This document shows, piece after piece, positions 28,011-38,096 of a stretch of DNA of 54,583 nt. Source of the DNA: Peptostreptococcaceae bacterium (GTDB lineage: Bacteria; Bacillota; Clostridia; Peptostreptococcales; Peptostreptococcaceae); contig JAOARY010000001.1 of NCBI GenBank assembly GCA_025210335.1, positions 1-54,583 of the forward strand, read 5' to 3'. The position numbers and the translations under genes were made by a program. How positions within the stretch are numbered: the stretch's first letter is position 1; each line of letters begins with the position of its first letter. The notes under the pieces are model-generated. The model saw only the letters and a program-made list of their open reading frames with translations. It was not told the DNA's origin and did not search any database.

Positions 28011-28853
28011 CTAAAATCTTATTAAAACAGCACCTTCGCTTGTATATGTTCCTATTGTAGAACTCATTTTTGAAATTACAATTTCCTTTAAATCATATTT
28101 TTCTAAAAGCATTTCCTTTAAATGCTCAGCTTTTTCTAAAGCATTTGAATGTGCTATACCGATTATAGAATTTTTAAAATCATCACCTTCTGTATCGACT
28201 CTTTGCAAAACTTTATTTAATACTTTTTTTTCACCTCTAGCTTTTTCAACGAATTTAACCAAACCATCTTCTACTTTAACTATGAATTTAAAATTAAGAG
28301 CACTAGCTATAGCACCCTTTACAGCGCTCATACGTCCAGCTTTAACTGCATTTTCCAAAGTATTTAAATATACATAAGTTTTAGAATTTTTTAAATCTCT
28401 TTGTATAAAATCTACTACTTCTTCAAAAGTATTTCCACTTTCAATCATTCTACACGCCTTTAGTATACTTATACCCATCCCCAGTGAACCTGAAAGAGAA
28501 TCTATAACTTTTATTTTATTTTTTCCACCATCTTCCTCATACATCTTCTTTGCTATAAGTGCACTACTATGCGTTGAAGATAATTTTGAAGATAAACAAA
28601 CCACAATAATATCAGATTCTTCTTTTTCAAATTCTTTTATAAATCTTTGTGGAGACGGACTTGATGTTTTTGGTAATTCTTTAGAGTTTTTCATCATAGA
28701 GTAAAATTCATCTGCACCAATTTCTTTCTTATCTATATAAGCCTTATCACCAAATATAACATTTAAATATGCAACTCCAATATTATATTTATTGATTATA
28801 AAATCTGGTAAATCACACGAACTATCCGTTACTATTCTTATTTTTTTCAACAT
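28011..28853 (-). CDS. DegV family fatty-acid-binding protein
   Basis: A 280-residue protein of the DegV/FakB type, which binds a fatty acid for phosphorylation by the FakA kinase. Motifs: IRIVTDSSCDLPDF at the N-terminus, LPKTSSPSPQRFI (head-group contacts), SSKLSSTHSSALIA and SLSGSLGMGISILKA. ATG 28853 follows AGGTGGG. Its own promoter lies at 28891-28920, so it is probably separate from the riboswitch RNA upstream. No fakA gene is in the window. Confidence 0.92.
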   Translation of the reverse strand: MLKKIRIVTDSSCDLPDFIINKYNIGVAYLNVIFGDKAYIDKKEIGADEFYSMMKNSKELPKTSSPSPQRFIKEFEKEESDIIVVCLSSKLSSTHSSALIAKKMYEEDGGKNKIKVIDSLSGSLGMGISILKACRMIESGNTFEEVVDFIQRDLKNSKTYVYLNTLENAVKAGRMSAVKGAIASALNFKFIVKVEDGLVKFVEKARGEKKVLNKVLQRVDTEGDDFKNSIIGIAHSNALEKAEHLKEMLLEKYDLKEIVISKMSSTIGTYTSEGAVLIRF

Positions 28854-28890
28854 AATCCCACCTTTAATCTTTCTTATAAAGTCTATCTCT

Positions 28891-28920
28891 ATAATATAAT
28901 ATATCCATATGTTTAATCAA
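28891..28920 (-). promoter_or_regulatory. Probable promoter of degV
   Basis: TTGATT (28920-28915) and TATTAT (28896-28891) on the minus strand are 18 bases apart, downstream of both terminators that follow the cobalamin riboswitch. Confidence 0.5.
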
Positions 28921-28950
28921 ATAATAATTATTAAAAAATTATTATTTATA

Positions 28951-28979
28951 ATAAAAAAAAAGACCCCTCTAAAGGAGTC
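28951..28979 (-). terminator. Second terminator after the cobalamin riboswitch
   Basis: On the minus strand GACTCCTTTAGAGGGGTC forms a hairpin followed by at least nine T. It would end any transcript that passes the riboswitch's own terminator, before degV. Confidence 0.8.
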
Positions 28980-29025
28980 AAAGAAAAATAAGGGGACGAA
29001 GGGTTTTTTGGGGAAAGAAAATATA

Positions 29026-29103
29026 TAAAAAACCCTGCCTTCAATAAAACGGGACAGGGATTAACATTCTAAGTTTTCAATTTAGAAATCTCACAACCTG
29101 TCC
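29026..29103 (-). terminator. Riboswitch expression platform (terminator/antiterminator)
   Basis: The segment at 29059-29053 (CCCTGTC) can pair with GGCAGGG (29039-29033), which is followed by six T, forming a terminator. Almost the same bases (29058-29052) can pair instead with GGACAGG (29103-29097), forming an antiterminator. A hairpin CCTTC...GAAGG just upstream overlaps the latter arm. This is a standard mutually exclusive switch. Confidence 0.72.
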
Positions 29104-29131
29104 TTCCCTCCGAAGGCTTTGGAAAACTCTA

Positions 29132-29288
29132 TATAGGCAGGTCTCCTGACTTATAACTCATCCTACCAATCGCACCTTCCCAGATATATCCAGTGGTGTA
29201 AAGCGATTTTCGTCATTATTTACAGTAGCGGGGGCTGTGTTGGATTTTCACCAAACTTCCCTATTTAGCTTACTAAAAGCACCTATAA
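29132..29288 (-). ncRNA. Cobalamin riboswitch aptamer
   Basis: The minus strand carries the cobalamin riboswitch consensus in order: TATAGG (P1), GGGAAGTTTGGTGAAAATCC, ACACAGCCCCCGCTACTGT, CACCACTGG, GGGAAGG, and AGTCAGGAGACCTGCC followed by CCTATA, which closes P1. It binds adenosylcobalamin or a relative. Behind it come the switch at 29026-29103 and a second terminator at 28951-28979, but no coding sequence. Its promoter may be TTTATA-N17-TATTAT at about 29313-29341. Confidence 0.93.
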
Positions 29289-29351
29289 GCGTATGAAGTT
29301 TTCTTAATAAATATAATAACATATAAAAAGCTTTTTATAAAGTTTTTTTTA

Positions 29352-29744
29352 CTAAATTAAATTAAGCTTTTCCATAACACTTATTAATTTTTTTGTATCT
29401 AGAGGTTTAGCCGCATAAGCTTCACAACCTTCATCAAAAGCTTCCATAACATTTTCTGATTCATTTAATGCTGTTGTCATTATTATTTTTACTCTTTCAT
29501 GACCTATAATTCCTCTATCTCTTTCCATTAATCTTATGGTCTTTAAAACTTTCATACCATCGATTTCAGGCATCATTATATCTAAAAGTATAAGATCATA
29601 TGGATTTTCATCCTCTAAAGATATTATAAATGCTTCTATCGCTTCTTTTCCATTTACTGTAACATCACATTCTCCATATTCCTTCATGAATTTATATAAA
29701 AATCTTCTGCTAACATATTCATCTTCAACTATTAATATTCTCAT
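29352..29744 (-). CDS. Single-domain response regulator (CheY-like)
   Basis: A 130-residue receiver without output domain. Acidic pocket in RILIVEDEYVSRRF, phosphoacceptor Asp in YDLILLDIMMPEIDGMKVL, Thr in IIMTTALNESENVM and Lys in AYAAKPLDTKKL. It starts four bases after the stop of the hybrid kinase and is the last gene of the chemosensory operon, so it is the likely phosphate acceptor of CheA or of the hybrid kinase. Confidence 0.92.
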   Translation of the reverse strand: MRILIVEDEYVSRRFLYKFMKEYGECDVTVNGKEAIEAFIISLEDENPYDLILLDIMMPEIDGMKVLKTIRLMERDRGIIGHERVKIIMTTALNESENVMEAFDEGCEAYAAKPLDTKKLISVMEKLNLI

Positions 29745-29748
29745 ATAT

Positions 29749-31956
29749 TCACCTACTTAATATCTCATTTATATTATTTTCAAATTCATTTAATAATTTT
29801 TCTATTTTGCTAAGCGATTCTTTTCTACTAAACATAACTATATTAAAACAAATTTTAAAAAATTCTTTATTTTTATCTTTAAAATATTCTTTTAATTCCA
29901 AACCAATCTCTTCTACCATATTAAAATTGAAATCTGATAAATATATTTTTATATCTTTTAATTTAAGATTTAAGTACTCAAAATCAATATCATCATTTTC
30001 TGTATTGTTTCTTTGCATAACATTTTCCAAAATAGATTTTACAGAATTGTCTTTTTCATTTTCTATTTTAGAAAATACTCTAATCAAATCTTGAAAATTA
30101 ACAGGCTTTGGTATATAGTAATCCATACCTAAATTTAAAAATTTATCTGCATCTTTTCTTGTTGCATAAGCTGTAACTGCTATAATTTTAACTTTTTTAT
30201 TATTTTCTCTTATTATTCTTGTTGCTTCAATACCATCCATAAGGGGCATTTGTATATCCATCAAAATTATATCAAAATTTTCTTTCATCACTATATCAAT
30301 TGCTTCTTTTCCGTTGTTTGCAATCTTATAATTAATCTTTTGCTTTTTTAAAAATTTTTCCATCATAAATTGACTTATTAAATCATCTTCTACCAACAGT
30401 ATTTTTAAATTATATTTCATATGTGATTTTTTATAATCCCCATTTTCGTCCTTTTTATATAAAATTTTAGATTTTTTAAAAGGTATTTTAAGCTCAAACT
30501 TGGTACCTTTTCCGTATTCGCTAGTCACATATATATTTCCATTTAACATTTGCGCTAATTTTTTACTTATATAAAGACCCAGACCAGTACCCTCATGTTT
30601 TTTTGTATATGATGAATCAACCTGTGAAAAAAATTTAAATAATTTATTTAAATCCAATTCTTTTATCCCTATACCACTATCTTCTACAAAACAGTGTATA
30701 TATTCTTTATTTTTATCATTGATATTAAGTATATCAACTTCTTTTTTCAAAGTTATTTTTACAAAACCACTATTTGTGAATTTTATTGCATTTGATATTA
30801 AATTATTTAATATTTGATTTAATTTATAATAATCACCAAATAAATTTTCTTCTATATCTTCATCTATATCTAATATTAAATCAATCTTCTTATCACTTGC
30901 TATAGGTTCAAATATTTTTATAGTATTTCTTATTATCTTTCTTAATTTAAATTCTTTTTCTTCTACTTCCATTTTGCCAGCTTCTATCTTTGATAAATCC
31001 AAGATATTATTTATTATCTTTAATAAAGTCTTTGAACTAGATCTTACTAGATTAAGATTTTCTTTTTGTTCCTCATTCAAATTTGTTTCTAAAGTTAAAT
31101 TAGTCATTCCAATTATCCCATTTAATGGTGTTCTTATCTCATGAGACATATTTGCTAAAAATTCACTTTTAGCTTTATTTGCATTTATTGCTTTTTCCTT
31201 TTCTCTTTTTAACTCTTCTTCATAAATGACTCTACTTGTTATATCCCGGCTTATAAATAAAGCCCCTTTTACATTTTTACTTTCAAAATCCAAAATTTTA
31301 TTCATCTTGGTTTCAAAATAAAATTCTTCATCTTTTTTATTCATTTTTATTATTACAGTGCTATCGTCATTATTTTTTATAAAATCAAAAAACTTATCTC
31401 TTGATACATCCTTATATTTATCTTTATATAGTTCACTTATATGAACCCCCTTATATGAATATACTTCTCTGTCTAAAAATTCAGCATAAGAAGGGCTCAA
31501 ATAAGTTATATAACCAAACTCATCGGTTTGACAAATCAAATCTTTTATATTTTTTGTAATTTGAAATAAAATATTTTCCGTACTTTTAAATTTAGTGATA
31601 TCATTAAAAAACATTATATAAAATTCTTTTAAATCATTAAATTTTTTATCCTCTATTTTAGTTATATCTGCTGATATATATATTTTTTTACCATCTGATA
31701 ATTTTAATATTAGATTTTTTTTCAATGATTTTAAAATTGATAATTTATCAAAAAAATCATTATCAATTTTATTATTTTTCGCATTCACCACTTTAATATA
31801 TTCATTCGCATTTCTTTTGATAATATCTTCATTTATATTTAATATATTATTTGCTTCATTGTTTAAATAAATTATATTCATATCAATATCAAATATAAAT
31901 ACACCAAAATTCAAACTATCAAGAATTTTAAAATAAAAAGATTTTAGATGGCTCAT
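29749..31956 (-). CDS. Hybrid sensor histidine kinase with PAS domains
   Basis: A 735-residue cytoplasmic hybrid kinase. Two PAS-like domains (about 10-120 and 130-245, DITSRVIYEEEL at the end), HisKA with the phosphoacceptor in FLANMSHEIRTPLNGIIGM, an ATPase domain (NQILNNLISNAIKFT, DSGIGIK, GTGLGLYISKKLA) and a receiver (KILLVEDDLISQFMM, ILMDIQMPLMDGIEATRII). A 100-residue C-terminal tail without a clear match follows the receiver; an Hpt-like role is possible but no clear phosphohistidine motif is seen. It lies inside the chemosensory operon, so it may exchange phosphate with the neighbouring receiver. Confidence 0.92.
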   Translation of the reverse strand: MSHLKSFYFKILDSLNFGVFIFDIDMNIIYLNNEANNILNINEDIIKRNANEYIKVVNAKNNKIDNDFFDKLSILKSLKKNLILKLSDGKKIYISADITKIEDKKFNDLKEFYIMFFNDITKFKSTENILFQITKNIKDLICQTDEFGYITYLSPSYAEFLDREVYSYKGVHISELYKDKYKDVSRDKFFDFIKNNDDSTVIIKMNKKDEEFYFETKMNKILDFESKNVKGALFISRDITSRVIYEEELKREKEKAINANKAKSEFLANMSHEIRTPLNGIIGMTNLTLETNLNEEQKENLNLVRSSSKTLLKIINNILDLSKIEAGKMEVEEKEFKLRKIIRNTIKIFEPIASDKKIDLILDIDEDIEENLFGDYYKLNQILNNLISNAIKFTNSGFVKITLKKEVDILNINDKNKEYIHCFVEDSGIGIKELDLNKLFKFFSQVDSSYTKKHEGTGLGLYISKKLAQMLNGNIYVTSEYGKGTKFELKIPFKKSKILYKKDENGDYKKSHMKYNLKILLVEDDLISQFMMEKFLKKQKINYKIANNGKEAIDIVMKENFDIILMDIQMPLMDGIEATRIIRENNKKVKIIAVTAYATRKDADKFLNLGMDYYIPKPVNFQDLIRVFSKIENEKDNSVKSILENVMQRNNTENDDIDFEYLNLKLKDIKIYLSDFNFNMVEEIGLELKEYFKDKNKEFFKICFNIVMFSRKESLSKIEKLLNEFENNINEILSR

Positions 31957-31974
31957 AAATAAAAACTCTCTTTC

Positions 31975-32991
31975 TTATTTATTGTAATAATCTGTTATAT
32001 GCTTTGAAATTTCTTCTATATCCAATTGTTTCCTAACAGCATTTATGTCATTAGCAGCTTTTGGCATACCATAAACAACACAACTTTCTTTGTTTTGCCC
32101 TATTGTATAAGATCCATTTTTTTTCATTTCTAAAAGACCTTCTGCACCATCTTTACCCATTCCAGTTAGTATAACCCCCATTGCATTTTTACCTGCAAAT
32201 CTGGCTACAGATTTAAATAGCACATCAACAGATGGTTTATGACCATTTACTTTTTCCTTAGTGTTTATCTTTATATAATATTCATCATTTTTCTTTCTTA
32301 TTTCTATATGTTTCTCGCCAGGAGCTATAAAAACATGTCCAGGTTTTATAATATCACCTTCTTGTGCTTCCTTTACATTTAAAAATGTAGTCTCATTAAG
32401 CCTTTCAGCATATATCTTTGTAAAACCTTTAGGCATATGTTGAACTATAACAATTCCTGGCATGTTTTCATTTAATTCTCTTAGAATTTTACTTGTAGCT
32501 TCTGTTCCACCAGTCGAAGCTCCTATAGCAATTAATTTTCCCTTATAATTTCTAACTTTATTTGCACTAACAAATTCCATATGACTTTTTAGCCTCTTTA
32601 CATTAGCCGTTGATGCTAATTTAATTTTTTTTATAACTTCTTTTACAAACTCTTCTTTTTTTATTCCTAATCTAGTTTCTGGCTTTACAACAAAGTCAAC
32701 AGCTCCAGCATCCAAAGCCTCAAAAACCTTTTTGCTTATAGAACTTATCATAACAACTGGAATTGGATATTGTGGGATTAATTTTTTTAAAAACTCAATC
32801 CCATCCATCTTTGGCATTTGAATATCCAAACTTATTACATCTGGTCTTTCTTTGATTATCATATTTCTAGCTTCAAAAGGATTTTTTGCAGCACCTATAA
32901 TTTCAATTTCTTCATCCTTAGACAATTCCTTTATAACTGATTCTCTAAAAAGCATAGAATCATCTACAACTAAAACTCTTATTTTTTTCAT
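31975..32991 (-). CDS. cheB: Chemotaxis protein-glutamate methylesterase CheB
   Basis: A 338-residue CheB: receiver (RVLVVDDSMLFRESV, DVISLDIQMPKMDGIEFL), a linker, and the methylesterase domain with catalytic Ser in IGASTGGTEATSK, His in IVQHMPKGFTKIYAERL and Asp in GVILTGMGKDGAEGL. It removes methyl groups from, and deamidates, receptors. No cheR methyltransferase is present in the operon, so methylation would depend on a gene elsewhere. Confidence 0.96.
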   Translation of the reverse strand: MKKIRVLVVDDSMLFRESVIKELSKDEEIEIIGAAKNPFEARNMIIKERPDVISLDIQMPKMDGIEFLKKLIPQYPIPVVMISSISKKVFEALDAGAVDFVVKPETRLGIKKEEFVKEVIKKIKLASTANVKRLKSHMEFVSANKVRNYKGKLIAIGASTGGTEATSKILRELNENMPGIVIVQHMPKGFTKIYAERLNETTFLNVKEAQEGDIIKPGHVFIAPGEKHIEIRKKNDEYYIKINTKEKVNGHKPSVDVLFKSVARFAGKNAMGVILTGMGKDGAEGLLEMKKNGSYTIGQNKESCVVYGMPKAANDINAVRKQLDIEEISKHITDYYNK

Positions 32992-33021
32992 TTCGTCCTC
33001 CTTTTGCTCTTAAGTCCAAAT

Positions 33022-35367
33022 TTATCTTTTAAGTTTAAATTTTTCGACCATTTCTTTTAATAAATCTGCTTGTGAAGACAGTTGTTCACTAGCTGATGCA
33101 CTTTCTTGAGATATTGCTGTATTATTTTGAACCACTTGTGAAACTTGATTTATTGCATCATTAATCTGTTCTATTCCAACAGCTTGGTTATTTGAAAAAT
33201 CAGATATTTCACTTACTAAATTAGTAGTTTTATTTATTCCTTCAACTATTTCATTTAATGATTTTGCAGTTCCTTGAGCTATATTTGTTCCAGTTTCTGC
33301 TTTTTCTATAGAACTTTCTATTAATAAAGTCGTTTCTTTTGCAGCATTTGCACTTCTTGCAGCTAAATTTCTAACTTCTTCTGCAACAACCGCAAAACCT
33401 TTACCATGTTGTCCAGCTCTGGCAGCTTCTACTGCTGCATTTAATGCTAATATATTTGTTTGGAATGCAATTTCATCTATAACTTTTATAATCTTTGATA
33501 TATTAGTCGAAGATTCACTTATATCTTTCATTGCACTAAGCATTTCATTCATGCTCTTATCTCCTTCTAATGCTTTTTTAGAAACTCCATCAGAAAGTTC
33601 ATTAGCCTTATTTGCATTCGATGCATTTCTCTTTGTTTGTTCTGCTACTTCTTCTATTGAAGCTGTTATTTCTTCTATTGCACTTGCTTGTTCTGTTGAT
33701 GATTGTGATAAGTTTTGAGATGATGAAGCTATTTGATTTGAACCCGCTGAAACTTCATCTGATGCCAATAATAATTCTGATAATACAGTATTAAATGATT
33801 CTATTATTAAATTAAGAGATTTTTTAATTTCAACAAAATCACCTTTATATTCTCTGTTCACCTCAATATCTAGGTTACTATTTGATATTTCTCTTAATAC
33901 ATGAGATATATCTTTTATATAAGCATTTACATTTTCAATAGTTTGGTTAAGAGCATTTTTAATAATGGCATGATCTCCTTTATACTCACCCTTTACCTTT
34001 GTATTTAAATTACCTTGAGAAACCTCCTCTAATACACTAGCAGCCTCTTTAACAGGCATTACTATTGCATCTAAAGTTGCATTTATACCATTTATCATTT
34101 CTTTAAATCCGCCTTCTAAACCTGTATCATCACCTCTATAATCTAATTTACCTTCAATCGCATTATCAACCAAATCTTTTATTTCTAATTTTAACTTTGA
34201 TAAAGCTCTTGCTATGTCAGATAAACTATTCATTATAATATTAAAATCACCACTATATTCTTCTTTTATTTCATCAACATCCATACCTTTTGATAATTTT
34301 ATGATATAATCAGAAGAAAAATTAAGCGGTTTTGCAAATGCTTCAATCAAATCATTTATATTATCTATAATTTCCATCCATGCTCCATCAAATTTAGTTG
34401 CATCTCCTCTTTTTGAGAAATCTCCATCTCTAACATCTTCTATTAAATCCAGTATAGTTATTTTAATCTCATTTATAGTATTTATCATAAGATTAATCCC
34501 AATAGCCAAACTATCTTTATCAGATTTTTCTTCAACATTAATATCTGTATTACCACTTGCTAATTCCTTTATTGCTTGTGTTTTTTCATTAATGCTATAA
34601 ATCATATCAGAAAAACTCTTTTCCAAATTAGTTATTTCATCATTACCCTGAGGTTTTATATTATCACTCATATCACCTTTAGCAATTTTATTAGATACCT
34701 TAACTAAATTATTTATAGGTTTAGATATCGAATTAATTATAAAATAAGCAAGTAATATTGCTAATATAATTGATATTACAATCATAATTGTTATAAATCT
34801 CATTAAATCATCTGCAATTTCCATAGCTTCACTTGATAATTTATTTGCTTCTTTTACTTCTTCTTCATATACATCAAATATAAGTGTATTTATACCATTT
34901 GAAACTTCAAAACCAATTGTATTGAATTTTTCAAAGGCAACATCTCTATCAACGCCAGCTTCTAAGTCTGCCATTATTTCAAGTCTTATTTGTCTATATT
35001 GAAGTAATAATTCATAAATTTTAGAATAACTTTCTTTAATATTTTCATCTGTCGAAGTCTCTCTTTTATCCAAAATAGGATTCATATTATTTATATACTC
35101 TTCTATTTTTGCAACATATTTATCAACATTTTCTTTATTCTTATCAAAAATTATTTTTAATACATTAATTCTTATTCTTTGATAATTTATAGTCAAATCT
35201 CCCGCTTCTGCAACAAATTGTATTTTTTCGTTTACATGTATATTTTTATTTATTATTTTTTTAGCCCCATTTATAGACACATAGCCTATCCCACCTATTA
35301 ATAATACCAGTATTAAAAATGCAACAAATAATTTAGTTCTAATCTTTATATTCCTTAAATTTTTCAT
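33022..35367 (-). CDS. Methyl-accepting chemotaxis protein with poly-HAMP array
   Basis: A 781-residue receptor. A first membrane helix (about 12-31) and a second (about 190-212) enclose a helical four-helix-bundle sensor domain. After the second helix come a HAMP domain and several further HAMP-like units (about 265-530), visible as repeats such as [28 protein letters not shown] and [14 protein letters not shown]. The signalling domain has the conserved tip [20 protein letters not shown] and flanking glutamine/glutamate methylation helices. The C-terminus ([12 protein letters not shown]) has no CheR-tethering pentapeptide that I can see. It is encoded between cheW and cheB. Confidence 0.95.
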   Translation of the reverse strand: MKNLRNIKIRTKLFVAFLILVLLIGGIGYVSINGAKKIINKNIHVNEKIQFVAEAGDLTINYQRIRINVLKIIFDKNKENVDKYVAKIEEYINNMNPILDKRETSTDENIKESYSKIYELLLQYRQIRLEIMADLEAGVDRDVAFEKFNTIGFEVSNGINTLIFDVYEEEVKEANKLSSEAMEIADDLMRFITIMIVISIILAILLAYFIINSISKPINNLVKVSNKIAKGDMSDNIKPQGNDEITNLEKSFSDMIYSINEKTQAIKELASGNTDINVEEKSDKDSLAIGINLMINTINEIKITILDLIEDVRDGDFSKRGDATKFDGAWMEIIDNINDLIEAFAKPLNFSSDYIIKLSKGMDVDEIKEEYSGDFNIIMNSLSDIARALSKLKLEIKDLVDNAIEGKLDYRGDDTGLEGGFKEMINGINATLDAIVMPVKEAASVLEEVSQGNLNTKVKGEYKGDHAIIKNALNQTIENVNAYIKDISHVLREISNSNLDIEVNREYKGDFVEIKKSLNLIIESFNTVLSELLLASDEVSAGSNQIASSSQNLSQSSTEQASAIEEITASIEEVAEQTKRNASNANKANELSDGVSKKALEGDKSMNEMLSAMKDISESSTNISKIIKVIDEIAFQTNILALNAAVEAARAGQHGKGFAVVAEEVRNLAARSANAAKETTLLIESSIEKAETGTNIAQGTAKSLNEIVEGINKTTNLVSEISDFSNNQAVGIEQINDAINQVSQVVQNNTAISQESASASEQLSSQADLLKEMVEKFKLKR

Positions 35368-35406
35368 AAATGGTTATCCTCCCTCAATACAAAATCTCTA
35401 CCAAAA

Positions 35407-35937
35407 TCATCCCATAATAAGCTTTTTACAATCCAAAATTATCTTTGTCTCATCTTTTATCTGTCCGATTCCACTTACATAAGTATCTACAACATCTTTT
35501 TTAAACTCTGGAGGAATTGCAATTTCTGATTCTGCAATTAAAAGCACTTCTTTTACAGTATCTACTATAAGACCAACCGAAAAATCTTCAATGTCAACTA
35601 TTACAATACAAGCTCTATCATCATATTCTACTTCCTCTTTATTAAATTTTTTTCTAACATCCATAACAGGCTTTATTTGACCTCTTAAATTTACAACCCC
35701 TCTTATATATTCTTCTTGGTTTGGAACCTTAGTTATTGGCAACATTCCAACTATTTCAGATACAAATCCTATAAAAATTGCATAATCACTATCATCAATA
35801 GTAAAATTTAAATACTTATCTTTGTTATCATCTTCTGTAACAACTTTTAAATTTTGTTTTTCCTCTTCTTTTTCTTCATCCTGTTTTTTTAGATACGTTT
35901 CTTTTGTAAAATCATCTAATTTTTTATTTGGCTCCAT
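35407..35937 (-). CDS. cheW: Chemotaxis coupling protein CheW
   Basis: A 176-residue CheW with a charged N-terminal extension of about 40 residues. The CheW fold begins KYLNFTIDDSDYAIFI and includes PNQEEYIRGVVNLRGQIKPVMDVRKKF, the receptor- and CheA-binding face, and CIVIVDIEDFSVGLIVDTVKEV. It lies between cheA and the receptor gene, 15 bases after the cheA stop. Confidence 0.95.
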   Translation of the reverse strand: MEPNKKLDDFTKETYLKKQDEEKEEEKQNLKVVTEDDNKDKYLNFTIDDSDYAIFIGFVSEIVGMLPITKVPNQEEYIRGVVNLRGQIKPVMDVRKKFNKEEVEYDDRACIVIVDIEDFSVGLIVDTVKEVLLIAESEIAIPPEFKKDVVDTYVSGIGQIKDETKIILDCKKLIMG

Positions 35938-35952
35938 AAAAACACATCCTCA

Positions 35953-37959
35953 TCATCCTATAAATTCATCTGGGTCAACAACCAAACTGATTTTTCCATC
36001 ACCTAGCAAAGCACAACCTGAAACACCTTGAACTTTTTTAAGGAATTTTGACATATTTTTTAGCACAACTTGTTGCTCCCCTTCTATCGAATCTGCAAAT
36101 AGACAGATTTTATCATTATCATTTTCAACCATAATAACAATTCCATCTTCAAACTCTTTGCATTTTGTGTCTATATTATAAATTTCATGTAATCTTATAA
36201 GTCTGTGACATTCACCTCTTATAAGAATCATCTCTCTTTCATACTCATCTTCTATTATGTTTTTACTTTCTACACTAAATGATTCTTTTATTGATGTTAT
36301 AGGTATAGTAAAGTGAGAATTTCCAACTTTGATAGTCATTCCATCTATAATAGCTAATGTTAGTGGTATCTTAAGTGCTATTTCTGTGCCCTTATCCTTT
36401 TGGCTATCAACATGTATACTTCCACCAACTTCATCTATATTATTTTTAACAATATCCATTCCAACACCTCTACCAGATAAATCTGTTACTTTATCTTTGG
36501 TTGAAAGCCCTGAATTAAATATTAAAGAATAGGCCTCTTTATCAGTGTATTCATCAATGGGTTTTTCTAATATATTATTTTGTAATGCTTTTTTTAATAT
36601 TTTATCTTTATCAAGCCCCTTGCCATCATCTTTTATTATTATCCAAACATCACTACCAGAATTTTTTGCTTCCAAAACTATTGTTCCTCTTTTATTTTTC
36701 CCCTTATTTTCTCTATCCCTTGTTCCTTCAATACCATGATCAATTGAATTTCTTATTATATGGACTAAAGGATCAGAGATTCTTTCGATTATATTTTTAT
36801 CTACTTCTGTATTTTCTCCTATGATTTTTAACTCAATCTCTTTATTTAATTTCTTACTTACATCTCGTACAAGCCTATTCATTTTGTTAAATGTCATCGA
36901 AAGTGGAACCATTCTTATTGACATTACGATATCTTGTAAATCCTTAATTATCTTTCTATGTTGTCTTACTGCCTTATTAAAATTTTCTAAATCTAAATCT
37001 TTTACATCAGGATTTTGACTTACCATAGCTTCTGATACAACTAGTTCTCCCATAAAATCCATTAATTTATCTAATTTATCTACTGACACACTTATAAATT
37101 TAGCTTTATTTGAAGGCTTTTTAATCTTTTTATCTATCTTTTTATTTTCAACATCTTCTGAATTTTCTGCTATTTGTTCTTCTTTTTCTATCACTTCTTC
37201 CAAAGTAAATCTTTGCACAAAAGGTCTAGTGTCAAAAAATAATTTTAAATCTTCGATTTTTTTATTACTTTCAAATTTTATTAAAAATCCTTCTGTTTTT
37301 AAAATTTTTATAGATTCTTCATTTTCTATAATATCACTAGGTTCATAAGTTATATTTTCTGCTAAATCTTTTAAATTATGTGCTACTCCAAATGCTCTTA
37401 CATTTTCCATTTCACAATCTTCTTCAAAAAATAATATGGTTGAATATTTTTTGAGATCTTCATTTTTCACATTATCTTCAACATCTTTATCTGCTGATAT
37501 ATAAAATTTAGAACTACCTTCTTCAACCTTTTTGTCCTTTGTTTCTGGATTTACAAATTTTAAAGAACCTAAAAAATCATCTATATCAGATTTTATGTAT
37601 TTAGATTCGGCATCTGCCTTTTCTCCAGCTTCTAATTTCTCCATTTCATTTTTTATAAAATCAACACTTTTTAAAACAATATCAATAATGGCATCTATGT
37701 TATAATTCTTTGGTTTTTCCTCTCTTAAATAAAAAAATAAATCTTCAACCGAATGTGATACTTCCGCTAAGTTTTCAAATAACATCATATTAGAATTACC
37801 CTTTATTGTATGCATAATTCTAAATATAGCTTCCATATATTCCTCTATAGATGCACCTTTTTCTATTTCTAATATCATTTCTTCCAATTCTGCAATTAAT
37901 TTATTACTTTCGAACAAGTACATCTCGAGCATAGGATCCTTATTTATATCATCTGACAC
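35953..37959 (-). CDS. cheA: Chemotaxis histidine kinase CheA
   Basis: A 668-residue kinase beginning at GTG 37959 behind AGGAGG. P1 Hpt domain with phosphoacceptor His50 in IMHTIKGNSNMM; a P2-like domain (TILFFEEDCEMENVRAFG, about 165-250); P3 dimerisation (VSVDKLDKLMDFMGELVVSEAM); the ATPase domain (DPLVHIIRNSIDHGIE, GRGVGMDIVKNNI) and a C-terminal CheW-like domain (VGNSHFTIPITSIKESF). It is the first gene of the chemosensory operon. The lack of flagellar genes around it leaves open whether the output is swimming, pili or something else. Confidence 0.96.
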   Translation of the reverse strand: MSDDINKDPMLEMYLFESNKLIAELEEMILEIEKGASIEEYMEAIFRIMHTIKGNSNMMLFENLAEVSHSVEDLFFYLREEKPKNYNIDAIIDIVLKSVDFIKNEMEKLEAGEKADAESKYIKSDIDDFLGSLKFVNPETKDKKVEEGSSKFYISADKDVEDNVKNEDLKKYSTILFFEEDCEMENVRAFGVAHNLKDLAENITYEPSDIIENEESIKILKTEGFLIKFESNKKIEDLKLFFDTRPFVQRFTLEEVIEKEEQIAENSEDVENKKIDKKIKKPSNKAKFISVSVDKLDKLMDFMGELVVSEAMVSQNPDVKDLDLENFNKAVRQHRKIIKDLQDIVMSIRMVPLSMTFNKMNRLVRDVSKKLNKEIELKIIGENTEVDKNIIERISDPLVHIIRNSIDHGIEGTRDRENKGKNKRGTIVLEAKNSGSDVWIIIKDDGKGLDKDKILKKALQNNILEKPIDEYTDKEAYSLIFNSGLSTKDKVTDLSGRGVGMDIVKNNIDEVGGSIHVDSQKDKGTEIALKIPLTLAIIDGMTIKVGNSHFTIPITSIKESFSVESKNIIEDEYEREMILIRGECHRLIRLHEIYNIDTKCKEFEDGIVIMVENDNDKICLFADSIEGEQQVVLKNMSKFLKKVQGVSGCALLGDGKISLVVDPDEFIG

Positions 37960-38070
37960 AAAGCCACCTCCTAAATTGCAATTTCAAATAATGTTTAATT
38001 TAAAATTTATTTTTACAATAGTATATATATCCATATATCTATATTTAAATAAAAAAAATCTATAAAAATA

Positions 38071-38096
38071 AAAAAAAACCATCTATGTGGTTTTTT
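38071..38096 (-). terminator. Terminator of the Spo0E-like gene
   Basis: On the minus strand AAAACCA and TGGTTTT flank CATAGA and are followed by a T run; the hairpin overlaps the stop codon by two bases. Confidence 0.82.
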
